DNA from: Neopestalotiopsis rosae
Lineage: Eukaryota; Ascomycota; Sordariomycetes; Amphisphaeriales; Sporocadaceae
Direction: 5' to 3'
Length of the DNA stretch: 64,000 nt
Assembly: GCA_023078685.1 (NCBI GenBank)
Contig: JALGAS010000010.1
Coordinates: 62,001-126,000 of the forward strand
A program made the position numbers and the translations under genes. Under the pieces are notes generated by a model that was given only the letters and a program-made list of their open reading frames with translations, ran no database searches and had not been told where the DNA came from. Below, piece by piece: positions 9,111 through 20,800 of the stretch (position 1 is the stretch's first letter; every line of letters starts with the position of its first letter).

Positions 9111-10862
9111 ATGGCGAGCCAGTATATCTATGCCGGCTTGACCGTTTTTATTCTCGTACTTCTCATCCGTTCGCGCCGGTCCAATAGCAGCAGCATCAGT
9201 AGCAACTTGCCCTTGCCACCAGGACCGCCCGGGGCACCTCTAATCGGCAACGTCCTACAGACGCCCAAGGAGACGCCATGGGTTCACTACTACGAATGGA
9301 GCAAGAAATACGGGCCCGTCATGTATCTCAACATGGCCGGCCAGCCCTTGATCATCATCAATAGCTTGAAGGCCGCGCAGGATCTCCTCTCCCGGCGTGG
9401 CGCCCACTACTCGGATCGCCCCCATCTCGTCGTCGCCGGCGACCTCGTGACTAAAGGTTTGCATATACTACTTCGTCACTACGATGCGCGGTACCGCCTG
9501 CACCAGCGCCTGCACTCGCCAGTCGTCACGCCGGGGGCCGCCATCAATTACCGGCCGCTGATGGAGCTCGAGTCGAGGCAGCTGATTCGTGATATCCTGA
9601 CCAATAGCGACGAGGGTAGTAGCAAAGGTATTGATTGGGGTCACTGGTTTGAGCGTGCAATGTGTAGTACAGTCTACGTGAGTTACTACTGTCACACATG
9701 TATGATTGTAGAGTCAAGAGGAACCCAAAGCTGACAAGGATCTTTTCAACCGACCCAGGCCCTGGTGTATGGCTACCGGCTCAAAACAGGCCACGAAGAC
9801 TCCATAACGACAGCAAAGTACGTACAAGCCCAGGCCGTCAAAATCATGCAGCCAGGGCGATACCTAGTAGACGCATTTCCCGTGTTGAACTACTTGCCGG
9901 CCCCCCTGGCGCCCTGGAAGGCCGAGGCCGAGGCCCTGTGGCAGCTAGAGGTAAATCTGCACCTCGAGAACCTGCGCCGCGGCCGCGAAAACGCGAGCCG
10001 CCCCTCGTCGTGGAACATTGCCGCGCACCTGTCCGAGAGCCCCGAGGCAGCCGACATGACGCCCGAGGAGCTGGCCTTTAACGTGGGCACGCTGGCCGAC
10101 GCGGCGCTCGACACGTCGAGCATGACGCTCAACTGGCTCGTCGTGGCGTGGCTCTCGGCAGCGGGAGAAGGCAGTGGTGGCGGCTGGGTCGCCCGCGCCC
10201 AAGAGGTCCTCGATGATGTCGTGGGCCGGGACCGCATGCCGCAGTTTGACGACCAGCCGCGCCTCGCCTACATCTGGGCCGTGGTGCACGAGCTGATGCG
10301 CTGGCGGCCCACGATCGCGGGCGGCATCCCGCACCGGTACACGGGCGCCGCCGACGATGAGCTCTACGGCCACCGCATCCCCATCGGCGCCTTTGTCATT
10401 GCCAATCATTGGGGCATTGCGCGGGACGAGTCCGTCTACGGGCCCGACGTCGAGAGTTTCGTGCCCGAGAGGTGGATGCCTACCGACGGCGGCGGCGATG
10501 AAGAGGCGGCCGACATCAAGACGAATAATGGCATCAAGGACCTTTACAGCACCGTCTTTGGGTACGGACGACGAGTTTGTGTCGGTCAGCATGTCGCACG
10601 GCAGATGTTGTTCATGGCGGTCGCGAGGCTCTTGTGGGCTTTCGAGATCACGTCGGCCGTCGACGGCGAAACGGGAGAAGAGATTGATATCGACCCCTTG
10701 GCGGTCACACCAGGTCTTTCGATCAAGCCTAGACCATTCAATGCCATTTTCCGTCCTCGGGGTCCGTGGGTGCGGACTCTGACGGAGAGGGAAGGCGACA
10801 CTCATTCGACTAATCTTGATGCAATACTGGGTCAAATTGCAGTGGAAAGGTCACCAAGGTAG
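9111..10862 (+). CDS. cytochrome P450 monooxygenase, OrdA-like group (556 aa)
   Basis: Microsomal class II P450. Exons are 9111-9677 and 9759-10862. The 81-bp intron has GTGAGT, the branch sequence GCTGAC and acceptor CCCAG. An N-terminal membrane anchor occupies about residues 3-20, followed by the proline hinge LPLPPGPPGAPLIGN. The I-helix reads ADAALDTSS near residue 300. The K-helix ExxR is E367-L-M-R370 and PERW follows. The heme loop is FGYGRRVCVG at 456-465 with Cys463 as the iron ligand. All catalytic signatures are intact and the length is slightly above the usual 500-530. The N-terminal half resembles fungal P450s annotated as O-methylsterigmatocystin-oxidoreductase-like, a broad group with many substrates, so no pathway is implied. 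No polyketide or peptide synthase lies in the window. The neighbouring MFS gene may be a functional partner. Confidence 0.92.
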
Positions 10863-11581
10863 GGAGGACGGCGCGTCAAGCAAGGAATTGCGCCTAACGT
10901 TTGGACAAACTTCGGTGTTGAGCTTGATGGTAGAAACTCTGAAGCATAATCTGAATAAGCATCTTGGTCAGACAATTCAACACATCCACTGGAATATGTT
11001 GCCGCTTGTTACCAGGTACGCTGGAGCAACCGCCACAACAACAGAGATTATCTCGAGCCTCCCCCACACCACACCATCACACGTATCGTTTGCCAAAGGA
11101 TACGGGAATTTCTCCCAAGTATATCGACCTGAACAAACGATCTACCTTCGCCTTCGGGCATTCAAAGGGCGCAGTGGTCGAATGGTAGAAAGTCAAAGAT
11201 AACCTCTTCAAACCTGAAAGCCACGAGTTCAAATCATCTCAAAAAATATCTCGAATTATTTTTTTTCGTCCTTAGTATTCCGATCAGTTGCTCATTTATC
11301 CAAGGTCTATAGAACGCAAAATGCAAATAAGCCTAGCCAAGTTGCTCAAGAAATTACAGTCGCATAATGAGTCTCATACACCATGCCAAATCGATCCGCG
11401 AATAAACAATGCTGGCTGGAATCGGACCACAGCCATTCTGAGGATCGTTAGTGCATCAAGTAGCCCTTGGTCAGTCTTGATACAATGCTGTTGTGTCGCA
11501 CGAGCTTCCCGGGTCTCGCGTCGTACCTGTAATAGAACAAGTATTTTGACCAAATGAGCCGAAGCAGTCTTACAGATCCGA
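10863..11581. other. intergenic, convergent 3' ends, tRNA-like relic
   Basis: This lies between the 3' ends of the P450 (+) and ferric reductase (-) genes. It contains an A-box-like TGGTCGAATGG (11175-11185), a weak B-box-like AGTTCAAATCA (11226-11236) and an oligo-T tract (11257-11264). No cloverleaf can be folded, so no tRNA is called. Confidence 0.5.
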
Positions 11582-13557
11582 TCACCAGCTGAAGTTCTCA
11601 TTGTGCCACCATACTTCCCTTCCCTTTTTGACCCATGTCCCGACATGGCCCCTCAGCTCTCTGGCCATGCCTTCCGATCCGCAAACAAACACTGCTACGC
11701 GATCCTCCTGGCCCTTTCTAAAGAATTCATCGACTATCCTTTGAAAGTCGGGACGTCTGGAACTGCGCTGAGAGGGTCTCCTGTTACGCTCGTGGCGTGG
11801 GAGTTGTTCCAGTTCGACATCGCCGGATCCAGCATTTGAGCTAGACTCAAACATGCTGCCGGTTAGGAAAAGTTGAACTCGATCATCTTCAAGGATGCTC
11901 TTGTCGGTGTTCAGAGTGGCCCATGTAGCTTCACCAGGGGAGCGTAGCGCCCAAATCACATCAACACGTGCGGTTGTTTCGGTCGTCTTGGCTTGATGTT
12001 AGCATCCGGCTTTCAAAATTTGGAGTGAGATCGTGTTTATATGGTTCTGCAGATACCGCAGGAGCAGTACGATTGCGAAGGAGAGGGAAAGTTTGAGGGC
12101 AGATATTTGGGCAAAGAGGGCGAAACTCACAAAATATTGGAACAGTGGCATGATATAAGTAGCGCCCACACCCCCAGCAACGAGAAGAACTCGATCGGCC
12201 TGGAAGTCTCCCAAGCAATACCTGCTGCTACCATAAGGACCCTCGATGCTCAATGGCACTTTACTTCCTGAAGAACTGAGATTGGCGAGATTGACAAATG
12301 CTCGACTCATCGGCCCTTTCAGTTGACGGGCCACCAGTGTCAGTTCTTGATTGTTCTCATCTACCGACGCCACCGTGAATGGGTTGAACATGAACTCGTA
12401 CATCATCTTCAAAGACCCTGAGCGGGAAGCGGCTGGGATACTGAGGTACACGTGCGAAGCAGGAAAGTCGACAAAGCGAGAGATGAACTTCTCAGGCACT
12501 TTGGAAACGATCTTGACGAGATTTGTTCCGGGGATGAGCTCAAGCGACGCGGCAGCTGTGGTGGTGGTGAATTTCCTGGCAGCCAGGTCGACCAAGAACA
12601 CTACTAGCGATTGAATCATAACCACTCTGGCGTGGTGCACATGAAAGTATATCATTGGTGGCAGTGCCAACGCAACGAGGAGGTGAGTGATGAAGAAAAC
12701 CCTGTAAGAATAGGCTCTGATCAAACCGAAGGCCGTTGTCGTCAGTGCCGTCATGCCGAGGAGAGCCAAAACGCCGAGGATGACGACTTTTGAGGACGTC
12801 AAACGCTGCATCAATACGCCAGTCTGGATATAGTAGTTGGTATAAAAGGCTCCATGAAGACATAGCAGTAGGTAGATGATGCGGCCTATGACTCGATGCC
12901 ACCGGTTCACCTCCTCGTGAGAAGAGCGGAGAGCGTAGGCCACTGGGTTGACATATTTGAGTGAGAGCAAATACTGAGTAGGGAACTGTGCTGCTGCAAC
13001 GGCACCAAAGCGTTTGGTGAGATGGAAGTAATCTAGCCACATGGTCAGCCGAATGACACACGATGCGGACTAAATTACAGCATCCATTGTGTAAGTTATC
13101 AACCAGATCTCAGAGACGCATTGGTTCATATATGCATATCACAACCTGCATCTCTAGGGAAGTTCTTCTTACCTCTGCCTGTGCCTTGAACACAGAGAAA
13201 TAAGAGCCAGACAGTGTATGCCGAGCCAAAAATGAGGGTATCCCGTCGACCCCAGTTCTGGCCAGCAAGGACAACATCGTCACCGAGCCACCAGGTAGTC
13301 TTTCTCAAAGTTACAGCAGGAGACGTTGACTCGTTACTTCTCTTATACTTGGACACTGGGGAGCCGGGAACCTGGTTGTACTTTACGTTCCGTGCCGATA
13401 CCTTGAGGTGAACCCACGATGCGAACCGGACAAGCAGGAAGATGATGACCGGGAGCAGTGCGGATAGCTGGGAATAACCGGCATGACGGTCGAGGGAGAG
13501 ACGCCGCTCCTGCTTCTCAGCCTTGGTGAGCTCCAGAAACTCATAGGGCCAGGCCAT
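11582..13557 (-). CDS. ferric reductase-like transmembrane flavocytochrome (563 aa)
   Basis: Member of the FRE/NOX family that moves electrons from NADPH through FAD and two hemes across the membrane, classically to reduce iron or copper for uptake. Exons on the minus strand are 13557-13173, 13032-12131 and 11986-11582. The introns of 140 and 144 bp have GTAAGA/GTGAGT donors, and branch sequences CTGAC and CTAAC. The ferric-reductase membrane domain follows GTGRDYFHLTKRFG. It has two histidine pairs in NRWHRVIGR...CLH and THLLVALALPPMIYFHVHH, each pair 14 residues apart, as for stacked hemes. The FAD motif usually written HPFT is NPFTVAS here (Asn345). The NADPH part shows AGGVGA near 413 and FVCGSEGMARELR. 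The end, GREVWWHNE, is characteristic of a fungal subgroup. There is no cleavable signal peptide. The metal substrate is unproved. Confidence 0.88.
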
Positions 13558-15477
13558 CGTGTCTACTGTATAGTGAGATCCGGTACCGGTTAAATGGAGC
13601 CTCCACACACGGGTCGGTAGAGCACTGCGCGGGTGGAACAGTGGTAACCGGGTTTCTAGAAGGGCTGCCAAGGACGGGGCAATGATCGATCAGACGGAAT
13701 AGGACCGTCCGCGCGCGACCAATTGCCGAGTTACACCAACGACGTAGTAAACTTTCTGTCTGGGTCAGTGCTGTCCGTCAGTGAGCGAATGAATGCAGCC
13801 AGGCCAGCGGGTTGGTGGTACGATTGAATGCCGCGCGTGATGGTCAGAGGTCAAATGCAATCAACTTGACATTGACCAAGGGCACATTTGGCAATGCCAC
13901 GTCTTTTTCCCACGGTGCCACCCTTGCTGACCACTTTGTTTGAGTGAAACGCGGCCTCATCTGAAGTGAGATGCGCCAGCCTGTGGGCCAGGGGTGGCAC
14001 AGACCAGCGAGTCACCCATTGTGGGATTTTTCTAGTGTATGTAATCGGCATCTAGTAGCGGGTTGCGCCGACCTCGAGCCTAATCAACTTCTCCAAGCAC
14101 TAGAGTATTCGTTCAAGAAGGAAAAAGATATTGCGGAAAAGATGCGACCAGGTCGTGTCCCTTTATGAGGAATTTCGACTAGGATATTATGAGAGGTCTT
14201 GGTATTGAATGGGCCCACTGACATCGTTCGATTCATCATTATTGGCGACCGTATCGAAGGTATGGAAAAACTCCAGTCTCTCACTGACTCTAGGTACCAA
14301 TCAGGCATTTTACACGGGATCGGCTAGGGGGATCCATCCCATCCATCCCACCACTCAATCGCTCGCTGGACCTGAACCCCCGGTAGCCGACCATCGCGTG
14401 GAATGCGGGGATGCAAGGGCCCATCACTCCTCCAATTTCACGCGTCCAGATGATATGCAAGCCACCAAACGTTGCGAAAGTGACTTCGCGCTCCCTTGAC
14501 TCCTCTCAAGCCTCTGCACACGCAGTCGAGCCAGTGGCACCCAGCACCCAGCAGTGGGTAGATTGGCAAACCCTCATATTGATTGAGCCGCAGGCTCCGC
14601 TGTAATGACTTAGCGAGACCGGGCCAGGGTCCCCCTATCCGAATCGGTCGGCGGCGGCGCATCCTTACTGCCTTCTAGTAAGCGGCTCAAGTAAACGACG
14701 CCAAGCAGAAAGCATTGAAACACCATCGATGTGGTTTCCACCGACGACACGAAGTCCCGGCGCGTCGGATTTATCAGTTTACAGTCATTCCTACCAATAA
14801 GCTTCTATTCAGATCCTAAAAAAGAAGCAAAGTGGACTTCACTACCGGCATAACATATCCGTCAATGACGAAAGATATTCTATGGCAAACTGCGCACGAT
14901 TGATCATGGAGGTAGGAGTGTACGAAGTCCATGGTGTAGATGGTACGTACTGTGAGGGATCTAGACATCGACAAGTTCACAAACCAACACCAACATGTTT
15001 CCCCTTTCCTTGCTCCTATGCATGATCACCCTCGCCTGGAGGAGGAGGAAGGGTCTGGAAGCTCTCTTTGCAAAACATTGAAACTAAAAAAGCACAAATC
15101 GTTGAACTACCGTAATAATGTCCGCATCCCACCAACCCATCACCCCCGGTCCTGGACTGAGTATTTCGCTCCACCAACCCACACATCGATGATCTGAACA
15201 AGGGGGGAGGGCCCATCCGGCAATGCGCCGCAACTCATCAATTGTATTAGGTCGGTCCAACATGATGTAGGATCTCGTAGCGCCGAGCCGTATATCTCCT
15301 CATAATAGAAATATGGTGCGCAGCCATCTTCTTTTGCCTCAGTCTTTCGTCGTCTTTCATTAGCAACCTCACAGTCCTTCTTTTCTTACCAGCCACTAGT
15401 TGGCACAACATCAGTCACTCTCTTTTATTACTATTACTACTTATCGTTTATTTTCATTTTTTCAATCGACTTTCACA
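13558..15477. other. intergenic, divergent promoter region
   Basis: This 1.9-kb gap separates the ferric reductase (-) and rhamnogalacturonase (+) starts, so it holds both promoters. No supported gene, RNA or mobile element is seen. Pyrimidine-rich stretches at about 15325-15475 precede the GH28 start. Confidence 0.55.
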
Positions 15478-17296
15478 ATGGCTGCTCTCCTGGCTGGTCT
15501 CCTGGCGACAGCCTCTTTTGTCCTTCCCGCTACAGCGCAACTGTCAGGAACAGTCGGTCCTACCACATCCACCGCAGCCAAGGCGGCTACCAAGATTTGC
15601 AACATCTTGGACTATGGCGGTGTCGCCAGCGCAACCACCGACAATGGCGCTGCTATCCAGGCCGCTTGGGACGCCTGCAAGACTGGTGGCCAGGTCTACA
15701 TCCCCGAGGGAGACTATGGTATGGCGACATGGGTCACGCTCAAGAACGGAGCCGGAGTCTCTATCAACATTGAGGGCACAATCTACCGCACCGGAACTGA
15801 TGGCGGCAACATGATCATGATCCGGGACAGCAGCGATCTCGAGGTCTACTCGGCCACTTCCAAGGGAGCCATGCAGGGATACGGATACGAATTCCACTCT
15901 CAGGACACCTACGGCCCGCGTCTTTTGCGTTTCTACAAGTGTACTGACTTTTCCGTGCACGACATCATTCTTGTTGATTGTAAGTCATGTCGTTCGAAAA
16001 AACTGCAGGAAGGAAAAAGCAGAACTAATACGCGACTCTAGCTCCTGCATTCCACTTGTCTCTCGACACTTGCACCAATGGTGAACTGTACAACATGATC
16101 ATCCGCGGTGCTAACGAGGGTGGTCTGGACGGAATCGATATTTGGAGCACCAACATCTGGGTTCACGATATCGAGGTCACCAACAAGGACGAGTGTGTTA
16201 CTGTCAAGAGCCCTGCCGATCACATTCTCGTTGAGCAGGTCCACTGCAACTGGTCCGGTGGTTGCGCCATGGGATCTCTCGGCTCTGGTGTTGGTCAGTA
16301 TAATACGCCCAAATGAATTAGTAGAAAACACCACTAACACCACAAATAGCTGTTCACGATATTGAGTACCGCAACATCTACACTCACCACGCCAACCAGA
16401 TGTACATGATCAAGTCCAACGGCGGCGACGGAGACGTCTACAACTTGGCCTTTAACAACTTTATGGGCCACAGCAACGCCTACACGCTCGACTTTGACAC
16501 GGCCTGGAGCAGCATGTCGGCCGTCGACGGCGACGGCATCACCTACTCCAACATCAGCTTTAGCAACTGGAAGGGCACCGCCTCCAACGGCGTGCAGCGC
16601 GGCCCCGTCAAGCTGAACTGCCCCTCGGCCGTCCCCTGCACCGACATCACCGTCGAGGACTTTGCCGTCTGGACCGACTCGGGCAGCAGCGTGCTCTACG
16701 GCTGCCAAAACGCCTACGGCTCTGGAGTCTGCCTCAACGACGGCAGCTCCCACACGGCCTACACCTCGACCCAGACCGTCACCACCGTCAGCGGCTACTC
16801 GTACTCGACCATGGCCGGCGAGCTCACCGCCGGTCTCGGCCTGACCGCCTCCATCGCCATCCCCACCATGCCGGCCTCCTTCTACCCCGGTCTCCAGCCC
16901 ATCAGCGCCATCCTCGGCGGCGGCTCCGCCTCAGCTGCCGAGGCCGTCGTCGCCTCCACCACGGCCAGCTCCTCCGCCGCCGTCAAAACCTCTGCCTCAT
17001 CCTCTTCTTCCGTCAAGTCTTCCTCTTCCGCTGCCAAGTCCTCCTCTTCCACCACCAAGGCGGCAGCCAAGACCTCCAAGGCCACCACCAGCAAGGTCAG
17101 CGCCGCGGCCGTCTCCACCTCTGCAGCAGCCGCCAGCAGCAGCGCTCCCGCCGCCGGCATCACCTCGTCCGCCGCTGCCCCCGTCGTGACCCCCATTGCC
17201 AGCGGCAGCGCTCCTGCTGCCGCCCCTCCCGCTGCCTCGAGCTCCGCCTCTGCCCACAAGGGCTGCAGCAAGAACTCTGCCAAGTTCCGCGCCTAA
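15478..17296 (+). CDS. secreted rhamnogalacturonan hydrolase, GH28 (566 aa)
   Basis: Secreted pectinolytic enzyme that cleaves the galacturonate-rhamnose backbone of rhamnogalacturonan I. Exons are 15478-15979, 16042-16293 and 16350-17296; the introns are 62 and 56 bp with CTAAT/CTAAC branch sites. A signal peptide is visible ([20 protein letters not shown]). The GH28 right-handed beta-helix spans about residues 35-400. It shows DGID, then NKDECVTVK (D217, E218), GGCAMGSLG (240-248) in place of the polygalacturonase GHG motif, and YMIKSNGG (I272-K273). This pattern is the rhamnogalacturonase branch rather than polygalacturonase. Beyond the catalytic part a Ser/Ala/Thr-rich, probably O-glycosylated tail of about 120 residues ends in [12 protein letters not shown]. 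It has no hydrophobic GPI signal or recognised binding module. Expression on pectin is expected from the family but not shown here. Confidence 0.92.
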
Positions 17297-17863
17297 GTTG
17301 CGGAGTTGAATATGTTTTATTCATGGATTCGAGGTGTAAAAAGAAACTTTTCTTGTAAATACTTTTTTGAGACATAAAGAAGCCTGCTCTACCTGCTACT
17401 TGGGTACTGGGTTGGATCATCGAATAGCGAGGATTTAGAAAATCAACATTTGTGCGCCAATGAGCGCAACCGCGAATCACGTATACCATTTGTGATATCT
17501 GCAAATTCAGTGTGCATAAGAAAAGGTATCCCATTAATGTCATAAGCCGCTAATCTGTGCCCGCTCAGGAATCAATCCTGGTGTGCCAATCACGCACTTG
17601 GATGGCACACGCACATTTTACTCAATTAACCATTTCTTCCTCTGAATCATTACATCTTATAAAGCAGAATGATAGTGTAACATGACCATGATAAACCCTT
17701 GCATACTGTACATGTCCACCGGAAATGAAAAAGAGAGACCAAATAATAACAAAGAGAGAAAAGAAGAGAAATATTCCTTTTGAAGAGCCATTGCAAATGT
17801 CGCACTCTCCTCTGATGCCGTCTTGCGGAATGACGGACGAGGGCTTATATATGTGACTATCAA
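17297..17863. other. intergenic, convergent 3' ends
   Basis: This 567-bp gap lies between the 3' ends of the GH28 (+) and giant mucin-like (-) genes. AT-rich 3' UTR sequence only. Confidence 0.6.
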
Positions 17864-20800
17864 TTACGTGGGGATAGCAGATGCAGATGTCACTACTGGG
17901 TCGACAACCGATGCGACTAGGCCTGTGCGACCTACCGCGCACCTGGCAGCGTCGGCATTGATGACGTTTGTCGCGATCGCCGGGATGCCCAGATTCGTGC
18001 CTATCAGACTGCCAGTGATTCCATCTGGCAGGACTGTGAAGGTGAAGGTGTCGCCAGAGATGGAGTCGGTGGCATACAGGGTGCCTGTCAAGCCAACTGC
18101 TCCGACCAGACCATTGTCGGTCGAGAAGACTGACTGGAAGTTCCTTGTGCTTGCTCCAATCAAGGAAGCAACATCTGGGAATTGTGCAGGTTGCGACCAA
18201 ATATGGGTGGACCGATCAAATCTCTCTAGGAAGTCTGTCCTCACTGGTAGCAATCCGCCCGTGGTAGCGAATCCAACACCATAGAGAGCGTTGTTGCCGG
18301 TGCCGGGAACATATGCCCAATCCTGGACCAAGTTCTGTGGAGCTGTGGTGACACCTGATGCCACAGTCTTGTAGACCGTGGACGTGCCAGGGAAAAGGTT
18401 GACCTGTGTCCATCGTGTGTTTGTAGCATCCAAGAGCCAGAACTGAGCGTTCTCGTCAACCACACCAGCAATTGCAGTGGCAGTCAGATTCAGCGATCCC
18501 AAGTCTGTGTATGCACCGGTTGTCGGTGAAATACGGATCAGTCGAGAGGGAGCTGCACCCTGAGCAGCATAAAGGAACCCATCCGCAAAATTGTAGCCCA
18601 TGGCATTGATATTATCACCATTGCCGACGGCGGTGTTAATTGTTGTGAAAGTGGCTGTATTCACAATTCCGAGAAGACTGAGTCCAAAGTCGGCACGGAC
18701 CAATTGATTGTTATCAATGTAGTAGGCAGGAGGGTTGGTTCCGCAAGCCGGAGCTGTGTTGGTCGGAAGGACCGAGGAGATAACGGAACTAAGTGTAGTG
18801 CTCAGTCCAGTGGTGACACTGACTTCAAGGGTGACGCTGGTGCTCGATGTGACTGAAAGAACAGTGCTTGTGGGAATGATTTCAGTGGAAATGCTCGTCA
18901 ATGTAGTGCTAAGTCCAATCGATAGACTGGTGCTGATGCTTTCAATGCTGGTCAATGAGGTAGTAAGGCTGACAATGTCACTTGTAGAGACGGTGACGAT
19001 GACACCCGTTGTCGTAGGCAGTAGGCTTGTAATGTCCAGAATACTGGATACCTCGCTGCTCAGACTGGAGAGGATGCTGCTCAGCTGGTCGGTACCAGTG
19101 GGAAGTATCGTCGGGAGGCTTGTGGGCAGGGTTATTCCAGTCACCGTAATGCTGGGACTGATAGTAACACTCTCGATAATGCTCGAAGTCTGACCCAGGG
19201 CGCTGGACAGTTCACTGCTCAAGCTTGAAAGAATACTGCTGATGATGTTGGTTTCAGTAGGCAGAATGCTTGTAAGATCAGTGGTCGGCAGAAGAGAAGT
19301 CACAACACTGCTAATGACAGAAGTAGCGCTGCTCAACTGGCCATCTGTTCCAGTGGTCAAACTGACGCTCGTCGACAGACTGAGGCTGGTCTCGATCACC
19401 GAGGACACAGTGCTGCTGATCACAGAGGTAGCAGTGCTCAGCTGGCCGTCAGTTCCCGTAGTCAAACTGACACTGGTTGTTACGCTCAAGCCCGTGGTGA
19501 AGCTCAACGAAGTAGTGGTCGGCACAAGACTGCTAATGATTGATGTGCTGCTGATGAGCTCAGTGCTGCTTGTCAGCAGGCCATCTGTGCCAGTAGAAAC
19601 GCTAACGCTGGTCTCTACGCTGACACTCGTCGAAAGACTAACACTGCTTGTTGGCAAAGGACTGCTAATGATTGAAGTACTGCTGATAAGCTCGGTGCTG
19701 CTTGTCAACTGGCCATCTGTACCAGTAGTGACAACAACACTGCTAGACACACTAACACTCGTCTCGAGACTGACACTGCTTGTGGGCAGAGGACTGCTGA
19801 TAATTGAAGTGCTGCTAATGAGTTCAGTGCTGCTTGTCAGCTGGCCATCTGTACCTGTGGAGACAATGACACTGCTAGACACGCTGACACTCGTCTCGAG
19901 ACTGACGCTGCTCGTGGGCGGGGGAGTGCTAATGATAGGAGTGCTGATGATGGATGTACTGCTAATGAGCTCAGTGCTGCTCGTCAATTGTCCATCTGTA
20001 CCAGTAGTGACAATGACACTGCTAGATACACTGACACTAGTCTCGAGACCGATACTAGTTGTGGGCACAGGGGTGCTGACGGCAGGAGTGCTGATGACAG
20101 ATGTGATGCTGATGAGCTCAGTGCTGCTCGTCAACTGGCCATCTGTGCCGGTAGAGATGATAACACTAGTCTCTACGCTAACGCTCGTCTCAAGACTGAC
20201 ACTGCTTGTAGGCGCAGGAGTGCTGATAACGGGAGTGCTCTCGATGGATGTAATGCTAATGAGCTCAGTGGTGCTCGTTACTTGGCCATCTGTACCAGTG
20301 GTGACAATGACACTGGTCTCCACGCTGACACTGGTGAATTCACTGAAGCTCGTCCCGCTCGTCGGGAGTGGGCTGCTGATGATTGAAGTGATGCTTGTCA
20401 CCTCACCATTGCTTTCGGTCGAGACGCTGACGCTCGTGGACACACTAAAGCCTGTGGTAGGAACTGTCGATGTTCCCGTGGTGCTGATTGGTCCTGACGT
20501 GGTGGCGCCGCTACCAGTGTTAACGTTACTACTTGTTCCAGTAGTCGTTCCAGGGTTCGTGTTTACACCGCTGGTAGTTGACACGATTGGAGAGATGGTG
20601 GTCAAAGTGATTGGGACGTTGCCAGCCACAAGATCCGTTCCGATAGCAAGTTGAACGGGAAGAAGTCCGCCAGGGAGGGGTGTGAACTGAGTCACATCGT
20701 AGATAGTGCCCACCGATGTGCCGTTGACGAAACAGTTCAACGCTCCAGTGCCAGCAGTCTCAGTACATTGGAGTGGCGCTGTTGATGCGCCACCCAGAGT

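Noticed and set aside
11170..11265. tRNA gene
   Set aside because: A- and B-box-like sequences are present, but acceptor, D and T stems do not pair and no anticodon arm can be drawn.
19242..20654. Long Val/Leu/Met-rich open frame on the plus strand
   Set aside because: It is the complement of the Ser/Thr repeat array of the giant mucin-like gene; repetitive ACN/TCN codons give an open complementary strand.
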